Below, piece after piece: positions 7,785 to 18,601 of a DNA stretch of 38,572 nt. A program made the translations under genes and the position numbers. The notes beneath the pieces were generated by a model that was not told where the DNA came from, did not search any database, and saw only the letters and a program-made list of their open reading frames with translations. Numbering within the stretch: the stretch's first letter is position 1; every line of letters begins with the position of its first letter. Source of the DNA: Streptomyces xiaopingdaonensis (GTDB taxonomy: Bacteria > Actinomycetota > Actinomycetes > Streptomycetales > Streptomycetaceae); assembly GCF_000262345.1 (NCBI RefSeq), contig NZ_AJTQ01000230.1:1-38572 (forward strand), in the 5' to 3' direction.

Positions 7785-8711
7785 GTGCTCGGAGCGGAAG
7801 ACGCGGCGCGACGGCCGCCGCGGGTCGACGTGCGCGAGCTCGTCGAGGTGCGCAGCCGCCGCCCGGAGGCGATAGCGGAGGCAGCCGAGGCACGCGACCG
7901 CCGCCCGCTGCTCGGGAGTTCGGGTCGGCTGCTCATCGTCGCCGCCGACCATCCGGCCCGCGGGAGCCTCGCGGCCGGCGGCGATCCGCTCGCGATGGCG
8001 GACCGCGCCGCGCTCCTGGAGCGACTGGTCACCGCGCTCTCGCGGCCCGGCGTCGACGGCGTCCTCGGGACGGCCGACGTCCTGGAGGACCTGCTCCTCC
8101 TCGGCGCGCTGGAGCGGAAGGTGGTCCTCGGCTCGATGAACAGGGGCGGACTCGCGGGCGCCGCCTTCGAGTTGGACGACAGGTTCACGGGCCACCGCGC
8201 CGAGGACCTCGCGGCGCTCCGCTTCGACGGCGGCAAGCTGCTGCTGCGGATCGACCACCGCGACCCGGGCACGGGCCGCACCCTGCACGCCGCGGCCCGC
8301 ACCGTCGACGCGCTGGCCTCGCTGCGGCTTCCCGTCTTCGTCGAGCCGTTCCTCGTGGGGCGCACCGCGGCCGGCGTCCGCGCCGACCTGCGGTCCACGG
8401 CGGTCGCACGGTCCGTCGCGATAGCCGCGGGGCTCGGCGGGACGTCGGCGTACACCTGGCTGAAGCTGCCGCTCCCGGCCGACGGAGAGGCGGCGCGCGC
8501 GTACGCGGCCGCCACGCTGCCGATGGTGGTCCTCGGCGGCGAGGCGCACGGCGACCTGTCCCGCACGTACGAAAGATGGCGGGAGGCGCTGCGGTTGCCG
8601 ACGGTCCGCGGGCTCGTCGCGGGACGCCCGCTGCTCTACCCGGCAGCGGGCGCCGGCCTCGACGCCGTGGCCTCGGCCGTCGACCGGGCGGCGGAGCTGG
8701 TGCACGGCTGA
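7785..8711 (+). CDS. Cgl0159-like aldolase-family protein of inositol clusters
   Basis: A 308-residue protein found between iolC and iolB in actinobacterial inositol clusters. It has TIM-barrel aldolase features (LLIVAADHPARG, GSMNRGGLAG, KLLLRIDHRD, LPVFVEPF, LGGEAHGDL) and belongs, as I recall, to the Cgl0159-like/DeoC-related group. No classical IolJ is present, so the likely job is cleavage of 6-phospho-5-dehydro-2-deoxygluconate to dihydroxyacetone phosphate and malonate semialdehyde; this is inferred from position and fold. GTG 7785 is chosen because AGGGAGG lies six bases upstream. Lys residues able to form a Schiff base exist, but I cannot name the catalytic one. Confidence 0.75.
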   Translation: MLGAEDAARRPPRVDVRELVEVRSRRPEAIAEAAEARDRRPLLGSSGRLLIVAADHPARGSLAAGGDPLAMADRAALLERLVTALSRPGVDGVLGTADVLEDLLLLGALERKVVLGSMNRGGLAGAAFELDDRFTGHRAEDLAALRFDGGKLLLRIDHRDPGTGRTLHAAARTVDALASLRLPVFVEPFLVGRTAAGVRADLRSTAVARSVAIAAGLGGTSAYTWLKLPLPADGEAARAYAAATLPMVVLGGEAHGDLSRTYERWREALRLPTVRGLVAGRPLLYPAAGAGLDAVASAVDRAAELVHG

Positions 8712-8767
8712 GCCCCGCCGGAGGGCGCCGACGGCAGAACGCAGAGACGAGGCGGAGGAGCGAGCCG

Positions 8768-9694
8768 ATGACCACCCACAGCCGACGCGAGCGCCACCTG
8801 CGGGGCCGGGCCGCGCAGGAGCCGTACGTGCAGCGGATCGATCCGCGTACCGCCGGGTGGAGCCACTCGTCGCTCCACGTCGTCGACGTGCCGCCGGGCG
8901 GGGAGCACACGCTGAGCACGGGCGGCAGTGAATGGATCGTGCTGCCGCTCGCCGGGGCCTGCACGGTCGAGGTGGATGGCTACACCTTCGACCTCGCGGG
9001 CCGCGCCTCGGTGTTCGAGGCGGTGAGCGACTTCGCCTATCTGCCCCGCGCGGCCGAGGCCCGCCTGACCACCGCCGCGGGCGGCCGGTTCGCCTGCGCG
9101 GGCGCCGTCTGCGAGAACCGGCTGCCCGCGCGGTACGGCCCGGCCTCGGGCGTACCCGTCGAGCTGCGCGGCGCCGGCACCTGCTCCCGCCAGGTCAACA
9201 ACTTCGCGGCGGCCGGGGTCTTCCCCGCCGACCGCCTCATCGCCGTCGAGGTGCTCACCCCTGGCGGCAACTGGTCCTCCTACCCGCCGCACAAGCACGA
9301 CCTCCACGAGCCGGGCGTGGAAGCCGAGTTGGAGGAGGTCTACTACTACGAGTTCGCGCCGCACGGCGCCACCGACGGCTACGGGTTCCAGCGCGTCACC
9401 CCCAGCGGCCGCGGCGAGTCCACCGACATCCTCGCCGAAGTCCGCGACGGCGACGCCGTGTTGATCCCCGACGGCTGGCACGGTCCCTCCGTGGCGGCGC
9501 CGGGGCACCACATGTACTACCTCAACGTGATGGCGGGTCCCTCGGGCGAGCGCGAATGGCTGATCCGCGACCACCCGGACCACACCTGGATCCGCGGGAG
9601 ATGGCCGCACACCCCGGTCGACGGGCGGCTCCCGCTCTACGGCCCGCCACCGGCAGACCCGGCGGAGGGGACAGCCGATCGGAGGCCGGTATGA
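8768..9694 (+). CDS. iolB: 5-deoxy-glucuronate isomerase
   Basis: Isomerises 5-deoxy-D-glucuronate to 5-dehydro-2-deoxy-D-gluconate, the IolC substrate. The 308-residue bicupin shows the metal-binding motif typical of IolB: PPHKHD near residue 177, then ELEEVYYYEF, and a later DGWHGPS followed by GHHMYYLNVMAG. The length is close to the usual 270-300. ATG 8768 has a GGAGG stretch upstream. Its stop overlaps the iolD start (ATGA), so the two are translationally coupled. Confidence 0.94.
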   Translation: MTTHSRRERHLRGRAAQEPYVQRIDPRTAGWSHSSLHVVDVPPGGEHTLSTGGSEWIVLPLAGACTVEVDGYTFDLAGRASVFEAVSDFAYLPRAAEARLTTAAGGRFACAGAVCENRLPARYGPASGVPVELRGAGTCSRQVNNFAAAGVFPADRLIAVEVLTPGGNWSSYPPHKHDLHEPGVEAELEEVYYYEFAPHGATDGYGFQRVTPSGRGESTDILAEVRDGDAVLIPDGWHGPSVAAPGHHMYYLNVMAGPSGEREWLIRDHPDHTWIRGRWPHTPVDGRLPLYGPPPADPAEGTADRRPV

Positions 9695-11568
9695 ACACGG
9701 TGCGGCTCACCGTCGCGCAGGCGCTCGTGCGCTTCCTCGCGGCGCAGCACACCGAGCGGGACGGCGCCAAGCACCGTCTCGTGGAGGCGTGTTGGGGCAT
9801 CTTCGGGCACGGGAACGTCGCCGGTCTCGGGCAGGCGCTCGTCGAGTCGGGGCAGGGCCCCGGTGCGCCGCTGCCGTTCCTCCAGGGCCGGAACGAGCAG
9901 GGGATGGTGCACGCGGCCGTCGGATTCGCGCGGCAGCGCAACCGCCTCAGCGCGCAGGCGGTCACCACCTCGATCGGCCCCGGCGCCACCAACCTGGCGA
10001 CGGGCGCGGCCCTCGCCACCGTCAACCGGCTGCCCGTGCTCCTGCTCCCCGGCGACACCTTCGCGGCCCGCCGTGCGGAGCCCGTTCTCCAGCAGCTCGA
10101 ACTCCCCGGCGCAGGCGACGTCTCGGTCAACGACGTACTGCGTCCCGTCTCCCGCTACTTCGACCGCGTCACCCGCCCCGAGGCCCTCGTCCCCGCGGCC
10201 CTCGCCGCGATGCGCGTCCTCGCCGACCCCGTCGAGACCGGCGCCGTCACGCTGGCGCTCCCGCAGGACGTGCAGACGGAGGCGTACGACTGGCCGCGGG
10301 AGTTCTTCGCCGAGCGGGTGTGGCGGGTGCCGCGGCCCGCGCCGGAGCCCGAGGTCCTCGACGCGGCCATGGCCGCGGTGAGAGCGGCGCGGCGCCCGCT
10401 GCTCGTCGCCGGTGGCGGGGTGCACCACGCGGAGGCGGAGGGCGCGCTCGCCGAACTCGCCGACGCCACGGGCATCCCCGTCGCCTCGACGCAGGCGGGC
10501 AAGGGGGCGCTCCGCCACGACCACCCGTGCGACGTGGGCGGCATCGGGCACACCGGTACGGCGACGGCCGACCGGCTCGCCGCCACGGCCGACCTGGTCC
10601 TCGGCGTCGGCACCCGGTACACCGACTTCACCACCGCCTCCGGCACCCTGTTCGCCGCCGACGGCGTGCGGTTCGTCAACCTCAACCTCGCCTCCTTCGA
10701 CGCGTACAAGCAGTCGGCGCTGCCGCTCGTCGCCGACGCGGAGACCGGACTCCGCGCGCTCCGCACCGCGCTCGCCGGGCACCGCGTCGCCTCCGGGTAC
10801 CTCTCCGAGTACCGCGCGGCGAAGGAGGGTTGGGAACGCGAGGTGGACGCGGCGCACCGCGCCTCCGGCGACGGCGCGCCGCCGACGCAGGCGCAGCTCA
10901 TCGGCGCGCTCCAGCAGGTCGCGGACGACGAGGACGTCGTCCTCAACGCCGCGGGCTCGCTCCCCGGCGACCTCCACAAGCTGTGGCGCGCGGGATCGCC
11001 CCGGCAGTACCACCTGGAGTACGGCTACTCCTGCATGGGGTACGAGATCCCGGCAGCGATCGGCGTCCAACTCGCGGCGCCGCAGCGGCGCGTGTGGGCC
11101 CTCGTCGGTGACGGCAGCTACCTGATGCTGCCGGGCGAACTCGTCACCGCCGTCCAACTGCGCCTGCCGCTCACCGTGGTGCTCGTCCAGAACCACGGCT
11201 ACGCCTCGATCGGCGGCCTCTCCGAGGAGACCGGCGCGGAAGGGTTCGGCACCGCCTACCGCTATCCGAGCCCGGACGGCACCTACGGCGGCGACGTCCT
11301 CCCCGTCGACCTCGCCGCGAACGCCGCGTCGCTCGGCGCCTCCGTACACCGCGTCTCCACCGCGGCCCAACTCCCCGACGCGCTACGGGCGGCGGCCGAG
11401 GAGCCGGGCCCGAGCTGCGTGCACGTCGAGACGGACCCGCGGCCCTCGGCGCCGCCCGCGCAGGCGTGGTGGGACGTCGCCGTCGCAGAGGTGTCGGAAC
11501 GCCCGGCGGCGCGCAACGCACGGGAGCGGTACGAGAGTTCGGCCGTGCGGCGCCGGCGTCACCTCTAG
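9691..11568 (+). CDS. iolD: 3D-(3,5/4)-trihydroxycyclohexane-1,2-dione hydrolase (ThDP-dependent)
   Basis: Opens the ring of the trihydroxycyclohexanedione to 5-deoxy-glucuronate, feeding IolB. The 625-residue protein has the three-domain layout of thiamine-diphosphate enzymes: an N-terminal pyrimidine-binding domain with the activating Glu in GRNEQGMVHAA, a central domain, and a C-terminal domain with the ThDP/Mg motif beginning GDGSYLM and ending VLVQNHGYASIGG. The early segment GIFGHGNVAGLGQAL is characteristic of IolD. The start ATG overlaps the iolB stop, with GGAGG upstream. It is followed by iolA after 69 bases. Confidence 0.95.
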   Translation: MNTVRLTVAQALVRFLAAQHTERDGAKHRLVEACWGIFGHGNVAGLGQALVESGQGPGAPLPFLQGRNEQGMVHAAVGFARQRNRLSAQAVTTSIGPGATNLATGAALATVNRLPVLLLPGDTFAARRAEPVLQQLELPGAGDVSVNDVLRPVSRYFDRVTRPEALVPAALAAMRVLADPVETGAVTLALPQDVQTEAYDWPREFFAERVWRVPRPAPEPEVLDAAMAAVRAARRPLLVAGGGVHHAEAEGALAELADATGIPVASTQAGKGALRHDHPCDVGGIGHTGTATADRLAATADLVLGVGTRYTDFTTASGTLFAADGVRFVNLNLASFDAYKQSALPLVADAETGLRALRTALAGHRVASGYLSEYRAAKEGWEREVDAAHRASGDGAPPTQAQLIGALQQVADDEDVVLNAAGSLPGDLHKLWRAGSPRQYHLEYGYSCMGYEIPAAIGVQLAAPQRRVWALVGDGSYLMLPGELVTAVQLRLPLTVVLVQNHGYASIGGLSEETGAEGFGTAYRYPSPDGTYGGDVLPVDLAANAASLGASVHRVSTAAQLPDALRAAAEEPGPSCVHVETDPRPSAPPAQAWWDVAVAEVSERPAARNARERYESSAVRRRRHL

Positions 11569-11637
11569 CGGGCCATGCCTCCCTTCGGCGTACGGCCACC
11601 GCCGTACCGCAACCCGCCCCACCGCAAGGAGAGATGG

Positions 11638-13134
<1,497 letters not shown>

Positions 13135-13160
13135 CGAACGCGGGGCGTCGAACGGCGGTT

Positions 13161-13192
13161 GTGTTGCGCGGGATTGCTCATCCTGCGCACAC
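13161..13192 (+). terminator. Terminator of the iol operon
   Basis: A compound hairpin pairs GTGT, GCGC and GGAT (13161-13174) with ATCC, GCGC and ACAC (13180-13192), interrupted by one bulged T and one G/T mismatch, around a five-base loop. It begins 27 bases after the iolA stop. Confidence 0.7.
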
Positions 13193-13556
13193 CATGGAGG
13201 CACCCGGGATGGGGCTGGTTGAGCAAGTGGGTCGGAGACCCGGGCCGCCTCTGTGCGCCGGAGCGAGGGTTCGCTCTCGTGCGTCTCCGCTTGGTCGGGA
13301 CGTCACGGTCGGGTGCTGCACGCGCGAGCCGAACGCTGACCACCCGCTCGCCGAGAGAGTCACGAGGGGGCCCGCGGTCACATACCGGGACGACGCCTGG
13401 GATGCCGGGGCGAGTTGAGCTGTGCGCGTCACAAGCGGCGGTGCGCCGACTACTCTTTCGGGGGCGCCGAACTCGTGCCCTGTGAACTGTTGCCGCTCCG
13501 CGGGCGTTCCGGTCTTGGCGCCGGTGTGTGATCGCTTCCGATCGTGAGGGGACGGG
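13193..13556. other. Intergenic region upstream of the Rhs module
   Basis: No convincing gene. It contains a short hairpin GAGCGA/TCGCTC at 13261-13276. A loose promoter-like pair occurs near 13429-13457 (GTCACA, 17 bases, TACTCT) that could serve the WXG100-like gene, but the match is weak. Confidence 0.4.
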
Positions 13557-13994
13557 ATGTCGGACGAGTCCACGCACGTGCGGCTCAATCAGGAGACGAC
13601 GTCGGATTACGGTGCCGGGGCGGGCAAGGGCGGTGAGGTTCTCGGTATCTCGGTGCCGGAGTTGAGGTTGGCGGCACCGGTTTTCGGGGCGAAGGGGAAG
13701 AAGCTGAGTACCGCCTTGTCGGATCTCGTGGAGACGTTGGACGGTCTGGGGAAGCCGTGGGGCGAGGACCACACCGGGCGCGACTTCGAGGATCAGTACC
13801 TGCCGAACCAGAAGAAGATCGAGGCGGCGGCTGGTGTCCTGGTGCTGGGGCTGGTGAGTATCCATGAGGCTTTGGACGACATGAAGGACGGCCACCTGGA
13901 CAACGACGACCATGTGAAGGGCATATTCCAGGACGTGCCCGTGGACGAGAACGACCTGAAGGAATGGAAGAAGTCCGATCGGGAGTCGGACTGA
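13557..13994 (+). CDS. Small WXG100-like protein paired with the Rhs toxin
   Basis: A 145-residue, mostly helical, soluble protein with no signal peptide. It has two helical stretches around a PWGEDHTGRDFEDQY segment near residues 68-82 that resembles the W-x-G turn of WXG100/ESX proteins, and an acidic C-terminus. Such proteins often precede large actinobacterial Rhs toxins and are thought to be type VII secretion partners; here its TGA and the Rhs ATG share one base, so they are made together. The role as secretion partner or chaperone is inferred. Immunity is less likely, since a candidate immunity gene sits downstream of the toxin tip. Confidence 0.7.
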   Translation: MSDESTHVRLNQETTSDYGAGAGKGGEVLGISVPELRLAAPVFGAKGKKLSTALSDLVETLDGLGKPWGEDHTGRDFEDQYLPNQKKIEAAAGVLVLGLVSIHEALDDMKDGHLDNDDHVKGIFQDVPVDENDLKEWKKSDRESD

Positions 13995-16900
13995 TGGGTG
14001 TCTTGGACGAGGTTCTGTCCTGGTTGGAGAGTGCGGGTCTGGTCTGGCCGGACGGCGATGCGGAGAAGTTGCGCCAGGCGGCGACGGCGTGGCGGACCTT
14101 TGCCGGGCATGTGGACGACATCTGGCACGAGACGAACCACTCGGCCCATCGGATCACCTCGGTCAACAGCGGTGAGGCTGCGGACCAGTTCGAGCTGTTT
14201 TGGGCTCAGTACGTCCGCTCGGGCGAGCACGGGTGGTTACCCGAGTTGGAGCGTGCCGCGCGGGAGATGGCCAAGTCGCTGGATGGCTTGGCGGATCAGA
14301 TCGACGACGTCAAGGCGCAGATTCGCTCCGAGGTTACGGGGAATCTCGCCTTGCTGGCGGCCTGTATGGCTCTCGCTCCGGAGACCGGCGGGATCTCGAT
14401 GGCGGTCGGTGGCGGGAAGGTCGCCCACGACGTCATCAGGCTCAGCGAGAGGCTCGGGAAGGGTATTGCTGCGTCGGCGGTCAGGATTCTGTCCGGGGCT
14501 TTGATGAACGCCGCGGTCGGGGCGATCGCGAATGCCACGTTGGAGTTGGCGGTGGCCCAGCCGATGCGGGTGGCGTTGGGCAAGCAACCGTCATTGAGCT
14601 TGGACGACGTCAAGCGCGCCGCTCAGGCCGGTGCCGTCCACGGGGCGATCGGCGGCCCGGAGACGATGGTGCCGCACCAGACCATCGTGCCCGCGGTACG
14701 CCCGAACCTGCTCGGGGATTTCTTCCACCGCCAGCCCGGTAAGACACCGTCCGAGGGCGAACCGGTCGATGTGGCGACCGGCGCGATGTTCATGGAGCAC
14801 ACCGACCTGGAGCTGCCTGGGTCGTTTCCTCTGGTCTTCTCCCGCACCTATCTCTCTTCCTACCAGGCAGGGGTGTGTTTCGGGCCCACCTGGGTGTCGA
14901 CGTTGGACGAGCAAATCCAACTCGACGATCAGGGTGCAGTCTTCGCAGCCGCGGACGGGATGCGGTTGGTGTATCCGGTGCCCCGGCCGGGAGTGGCCAC
15001 ATTGCCGGTGAGCGGACCGCGCTGGCCGTTGGAATGGGACGGAAAACCCGACGGCGAATTCTGGATCACTGACCCGGACACCGGCGTGGTGCGCACGTTC
15101 ACCCATGCACGGCCCACGGACGCGGACGCGACGGTCCGGTTGCCGATCGACTCCTGGCAGGACCGCAACGGCGAGCGCATCGAGGTGGTGCGCACCGCGA
15201 ACGGCGCGCCCGCGGCTTTGTGTCACTCCGGCGGATACACCGTCGCGGTCGAGACGGAGGGTCAACGCGTCACCGCGCTGCGGCTGTTGGACGAGGGTAC
15301 GGCCTACGGCGAGTGGCCCGCGGGAGGGCAGACCGGCAAACTGCTCGTCCGCTACGGATACGACGAGGCCGGGAACCTCGCGGAGGTCGTCAACTCCAGC
15401 GGTGAGCCGATGCGGTTCACCTACGACGACGCCGGCCGAATGCTCTCCTGGACTGACCGCAACGGCACCTGGTTCAGCTACGAGTACGACGAGCACGGCC
15501 GCGTCATCCGCACCTCCGGCATCGACGGTATCTACACGGGCCACTTCACCTACGACGAGCCCGCGCACACGACCACCTACACCGACTCGCACGGTGGCAC
15601 GACCACGTGTGTGTACAACAAGCACGGCCAACTCACTGCCAGAACCGACCCGTTGGGCAACACCACCCGCACCGAGTGGAACGACCGCGGCACCGAACCC
15701 GTCGCCGTCACCGACCCGTTGGGCCGCACCACCCGGTACGAGTACGACAAGAACGGCAACCTCACCCACGTCACGCTGCCCGACGGTTCCGAAGCAGAGG
15801 CGACGTACAACGCCCTCCACCAGCCGTTGACGGTGACCGACCCGTCCGGCGCACGCTGGAGACACTCCTACGACCCGGCCGGCAACCTCACGGCCACGAC
15901 GGACCCCACCGGCGCATCCACCACCCACACCTACGACACGGGCGGTCACCTCGTCGCCGTCACCGACGCGTTGGGCCACACCCGCACCGTCGAGAACAAC
16001 ACGGCCGGACTGCCGGTCAGCATCACCGACGCGCTCGGACACGTGACGGCGGTGGAACGGGACGCTTTCGGGCGGGTCACACAGGTCACCGACCCCCTGG
16101 GACACACCACACGCATGGCGTGGACGGTCGAAGGCAAACCGCTGTGGCGCCAGGACGCCGAAGGGGGCCAGGAGCGGTGGAGCTGGGACGGCGAGGGCAA
16201 CCTCCTCAGCCACACCGACGCAGCCGGCAACACCACCCGCCACACCCCTGGACCGTTCGACGTTCCGGCGACGCGCACCGATCCCGACGGCGCCGAGTAC
16301 ACCTTCACCCACGACACCGAACTGCGCCTGACGCGGGTGACCAACCCCCAAGGCCTGCACTGGGACTACACCTACGACGCCGCCGGACGCCTCATAGCCG
16401 AATCGGACTTCAACGGCGCCACGTTGACGTACAAACTCGACGCGGCAGGCCAACTCCTCACCCGCACCAACGCCGAAGGCCAGACCCTCCACTACACCCG
16501 CGACGCCTTGGGCCGCATCGTCGAGCAACTCGACACCTCCACCGACGAGCGCACCACCTTCACCTACGACGCCGCCGGCGCGCTCACCTCCGCCACCAAC
16601 CCGCACGCCGAACTCCACTACCAACGCGACGCGTTGAGCCGCGTACTGACAGAGACAACCAACGGCCGCACCACCTCCTACACCTACGACGCTCTTGGCC
16701 GAACACTCACCCGCACCACCCCCTCCGGCCTCACCTCCCACTGGACCTACGACGCCGAGGGCCGCCACACCCGCCTCGCCAACGACCACGGCACCCTGTC
16801 CTTCACCCACGACGCAGCCGGCCGCGAGGTCGAACGCCGCACGGGCGAGGTGATGTTCACCCACACCTGGGACACCGCCGACCGCCTCACCACCCAAACC

Positions 16901-18208
16901 GCCCGCACCGGCGACGAACTCCTCCAACACCGCGCCTACACCTACCGCCCCGACGGCCACCTCACCCACATCCGCGAACTCACCGCCGGCACCCGCCACT
17001 TCACCCTCGACCCCATGGGCCGCATAACCCAGGTCCAAGCCACCGGCTGGCGCGAGACCTACACCTACGACCCCGCAGGCAACCAATCCCACGCCGAAGC
17101 CCCCGACCACCCCTCCCCCGGCGACCGCCACCTCACCGGCACCCTCATCCACCGCGCCGGCCACACCCACTACACCCACGACACCGCAGGACGCCGCACC
17201 ACCACCACCCGGCGACTCCTCAACGGCCAACGCAAACAGTGGACTTACACCTGGAACGCCGAAGACCGCCTCCAGACCGCCGAAACCCCCAACGGCACCT
17301 GGACCTACACCTACGACCCCCTCGGACGACGCATATCCAAAACCGGACCCGACGGCGACACATTGACGTTCGCATGGGACGGGACACGGCTCGCGGAACA
17401 ATCCACAGGCGCAGGCAAGGTCACCACCTGGGACTACGAACCCGGCACCCACCGGCCGCTGGCCCAGACCGACCACACGCAACTGGCCCGCGCGTCGGGC
17501 GCGTCGCTTCTCGAAAAACTCGAACCCATCGCAGGACGACCGCAGTTCTGTGCTGTGCAAACAGATCTCGTAGGCGCCCCCACCGAAATCGTAACTGTGA
17601 ACGGAGAAGTGAGGTGGCAATGTCGTACCAGTCTTTGGGGAACAGACTTCGTTCTCCGAGAGAACAACGTCACTTGCCAACTCCGCTTCCCCGGGCAATA
17701 CGCAGACACGGAAACAGGGCTTGTCTACAACTATTACCGATATTATGACCCGGAAAGTGCAGGGTACATCTCTCCCGACCCACTGGGTCTAACAGGAGGG
17801 ATGAACGAGCACGCCTACGTTAAAAATCCTCACCTTTGGTTGGATCCGTTCGGACTCAAAGGGTGCGGTCCCGGCGGCGGGAATGGGAATCAACCCGATG
17901 TATCCATCAACGAAAAACAATTCGGTAAAAAATGGGGTAAGCATGCACAAGACTACGGCTTGGATCCCGGTGACTCTGCGAGCAGAGAGTGGTTCAGGAG
18001 TCGAATGCATGCGGTCCATGGATCACCCGACGAAGTACGGCGAGGAGCATGGAACCCGGATGGAGGCGGAGGAGCGGATTACCTATTCTTCCGGAAGGGG
18101 GGCGACCTGATGGTAACAAGGCCGGATGGAGAGTTCGTTACCATGTTTCCGCAGGAGACTCCCCGTGGCTGGTTCGCTGAGGCCAAAGTAATCCACACCC
18201 GAAAGTGA
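13994..18208 (+). CDS. Rhs-repeat polymorphic toxin with C-terminal nuclease-like domain
   Basis: A 1404-residue Rhs protein, starting at the ATG that overlaps the upstream stop. Residues 1-130 are helical with WXG-like character. Residues 130-200 are hydrophobic/Ala-rich. A DUF6531-type segment begins near 254 (EPVDVATGAMF). Many YD repeats (forms such as YDAAGRL and YEYDEHGRV) run from about 450 to 1160 and would form the shell that encloses the toxin. The Rhs core ends at YYDPESAGYISPDPLGL, with DPLGL at 1262-1266 marking the variable junction. The last 115 residues are the toxin: HAQDYGLD, a conserved Arg/Trp region and a final DGEFVTMFP strand suggest a BECR-fold RNase related to CdiA-C tRNases (inference). 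The DNA from about 17550 on is much lower in G+C. Confidence 0.92.
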   Translation: MGVLDEVLSWLESAGLVWPDGDAEKLRQAATAWRTFAGHVDDIWHETNHSAHRITSVNSGEAADQFELFWAQYVRSGEHGWLPELERAAREMAKSLDGLADQIDDVKAQIRSEVTGNLALLAACMALAPETGGISMAVGGGKVAHDVIRLSERLGKGIAASAVRILSGALMNAAVGAIANATLELAVAQPMRVALGKQPSLSLDDVKRAAQAGAVHGAIGGPETMVPHQTIVPAVRPNLLGDFFHRQPGKTPSEGEPVDVATGAMFMEHTDLELPGSFPLVFSRTYLSSYQAGVCFGPTWVSTLDEQIQLDDQGAVFAAADGMRLVYPVPRPGVATLPVSGPRWPLEWDGKPDGEFWITDPDTGVVRTFTHARPTDADATVRLPIDSWQDRNGERIEVVRTANGAPAALCHSGGYTVAVETEGQRVTALRLLDEGTAYGEWPAGGQTGKLLVRYGYDEAGNLAEVVNSSGEPMRFTYDDAGRMLSWTDRNGTWFSYEYDEHGRVIRTSGIDGIYTGHFTYDEPAHTTTYTDSHGGTTTCVYNKHGQLTARTDPLGNTTRTEWNDRGTEPVAVTDPLGRTTRYEYDKNGNLTHVTLPDGSEAEATYNALHQPLTVTDPSGARWRHSYDPAGNLTATTDPTGASTTHTYDTGGHLVAVTDALGHTRTVENNTAGLPVSITDALGHVTAVERDAFGRVTQVTDPLGHTTRMAWTVEGKPLWRQDAEGGQERWSWDGEGNLLSHTDAAGNTTRHTPGPFDVPATRTDPDGAEYTFTHDTELRLTRVTNPQGLHWDYTYDAAGRLIAESDFNGATLTYKLDAAGQLLTRTNAEGQTLHYTRDALGRIVEQLDTSTDERTTFTYDAAGALTSATNPHAELHYQRDALSRVLTETTNGRTTSYTYDALGRTLTRTTPSGLTSHWTYDAEGRHTRLANDHGTLSFTHDAAGREVERRTGEVMFTHTWDTADRLTTQTARTGDELLQHRAYTYRPDGHLTHIRELTAGTRHFTLDPMGRITQVQATGWRETYTYDPAGNQSHAEAPDHPSPGDRHLTGTLIHRAGHTHYTHDTAGRRTTTTRRLLNGQRKQWTYTWNAEDRLQTAETPNGTWTYTYDPLGRRISKTGPDGDTLTFAWDGTRLAEQSTGAGKVTTWDYEPGTHRPLAQTDHTQLARASGASLLEKLEPIAGRPQFCAVQTDLVGAPTEIVTVNGEVRWQCRTSLWGTDFVLRENNVTCQLRFPGQYADTETGLVYNYYRYYDPESAGYISPDPLGLTGGMNEHAYVKNPHLWLDPFGLKGCGPGGGNGNQPDVSINEKQFGKKWGKHAQDYGLDPGDSASREWFRSRMHAVHGSPDEVRRGAWNPDGGGGADYLFFRKGGDLMVTRPDGEFVTMFPQETPRGWFAEAKVIHTRK

Positions 18209-18214
18209 TAAAAC

Positions 18215-18601
18215 GTGACTTCTTCTGAGGTGCTGCTACAGCACCGGACCGAATCCTTGCAGGGACTCTACTACCACCACGAAGGTGTTTCCTCGGATGC
18301 GAGTCTGGAAGCCGTCTGCGTATCCCTGGAAGGAGGTGGAAGAATCTTTTACAGTTCGGCAACAGACTGGACTCTCATGGTGGATAGATGTTCAGACTCT
18401 GAGATTCCGTCATGGTGTTATCCGCCGGAGAATTGGGCGGTGGATAGACTTCCCGCTGAGGGGAGACTACTTCTAGGGATGTGCCTCGCCGTCGATGACG
18501 TCTCGAACGAGGTGGGCGAAATTGTAGGGAAGCGAATCCGTTACAGGGAGGAGACCGTCGAGGTGTTGGCTGGCGAGCCCCTGCGAGTGGCAGTGTACTG
18601 A
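18215..18601 (+). CDS. Probable immunity protein for the Rhs toxin
   Basis: A 128-residue, acidic, soluble protein beginning at GTG 18215, six bases after the toxin stop. No domain is recognised. Visible features are a beta-rich middle (EAVCVSLEGGGRIFYSS) and a C-terminal segment KRIRYREETVEVL. Its position directly behind a toxin tip, same strand, and shared low G+C (27 of 60 bases at 18361-18420) are the normal signs of a cognate immunity gene. It would bind the C-terminal domain of the Rhs protein in the cytoplasm and protect the producer and siblings. Function is inferred from context only. Confidence 0.72.
   Translation: MTSSEVLLQHRTESLQGLYYHHEGVSSDASLEAVCVSLEGGGRIFYSSATDWTLMVDRCSDSEIPSWCYPPENWAVDRLPAEGRLLLGMCLAVDDVSNEVGEIVGKRIRYREETVEVLAGEPLRVAVY

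Noticed and set aside
15300..17500. Repeated short DNA motifs suggesting a repeat array
   Set aside because: They are the coding repeats of the Rhs YD motifs, in frame and degenerate, not a CRISPR or tandem repeat array.
14591..17698. Open frame of over 1000 codons on the minus strand opposite the Rhs gene
   Set aside because: It mirrors the repetitive YD-repeat codons and yields Gly/Val-rich low-complexity protein; the plus strand has the recognised Rhs protein.
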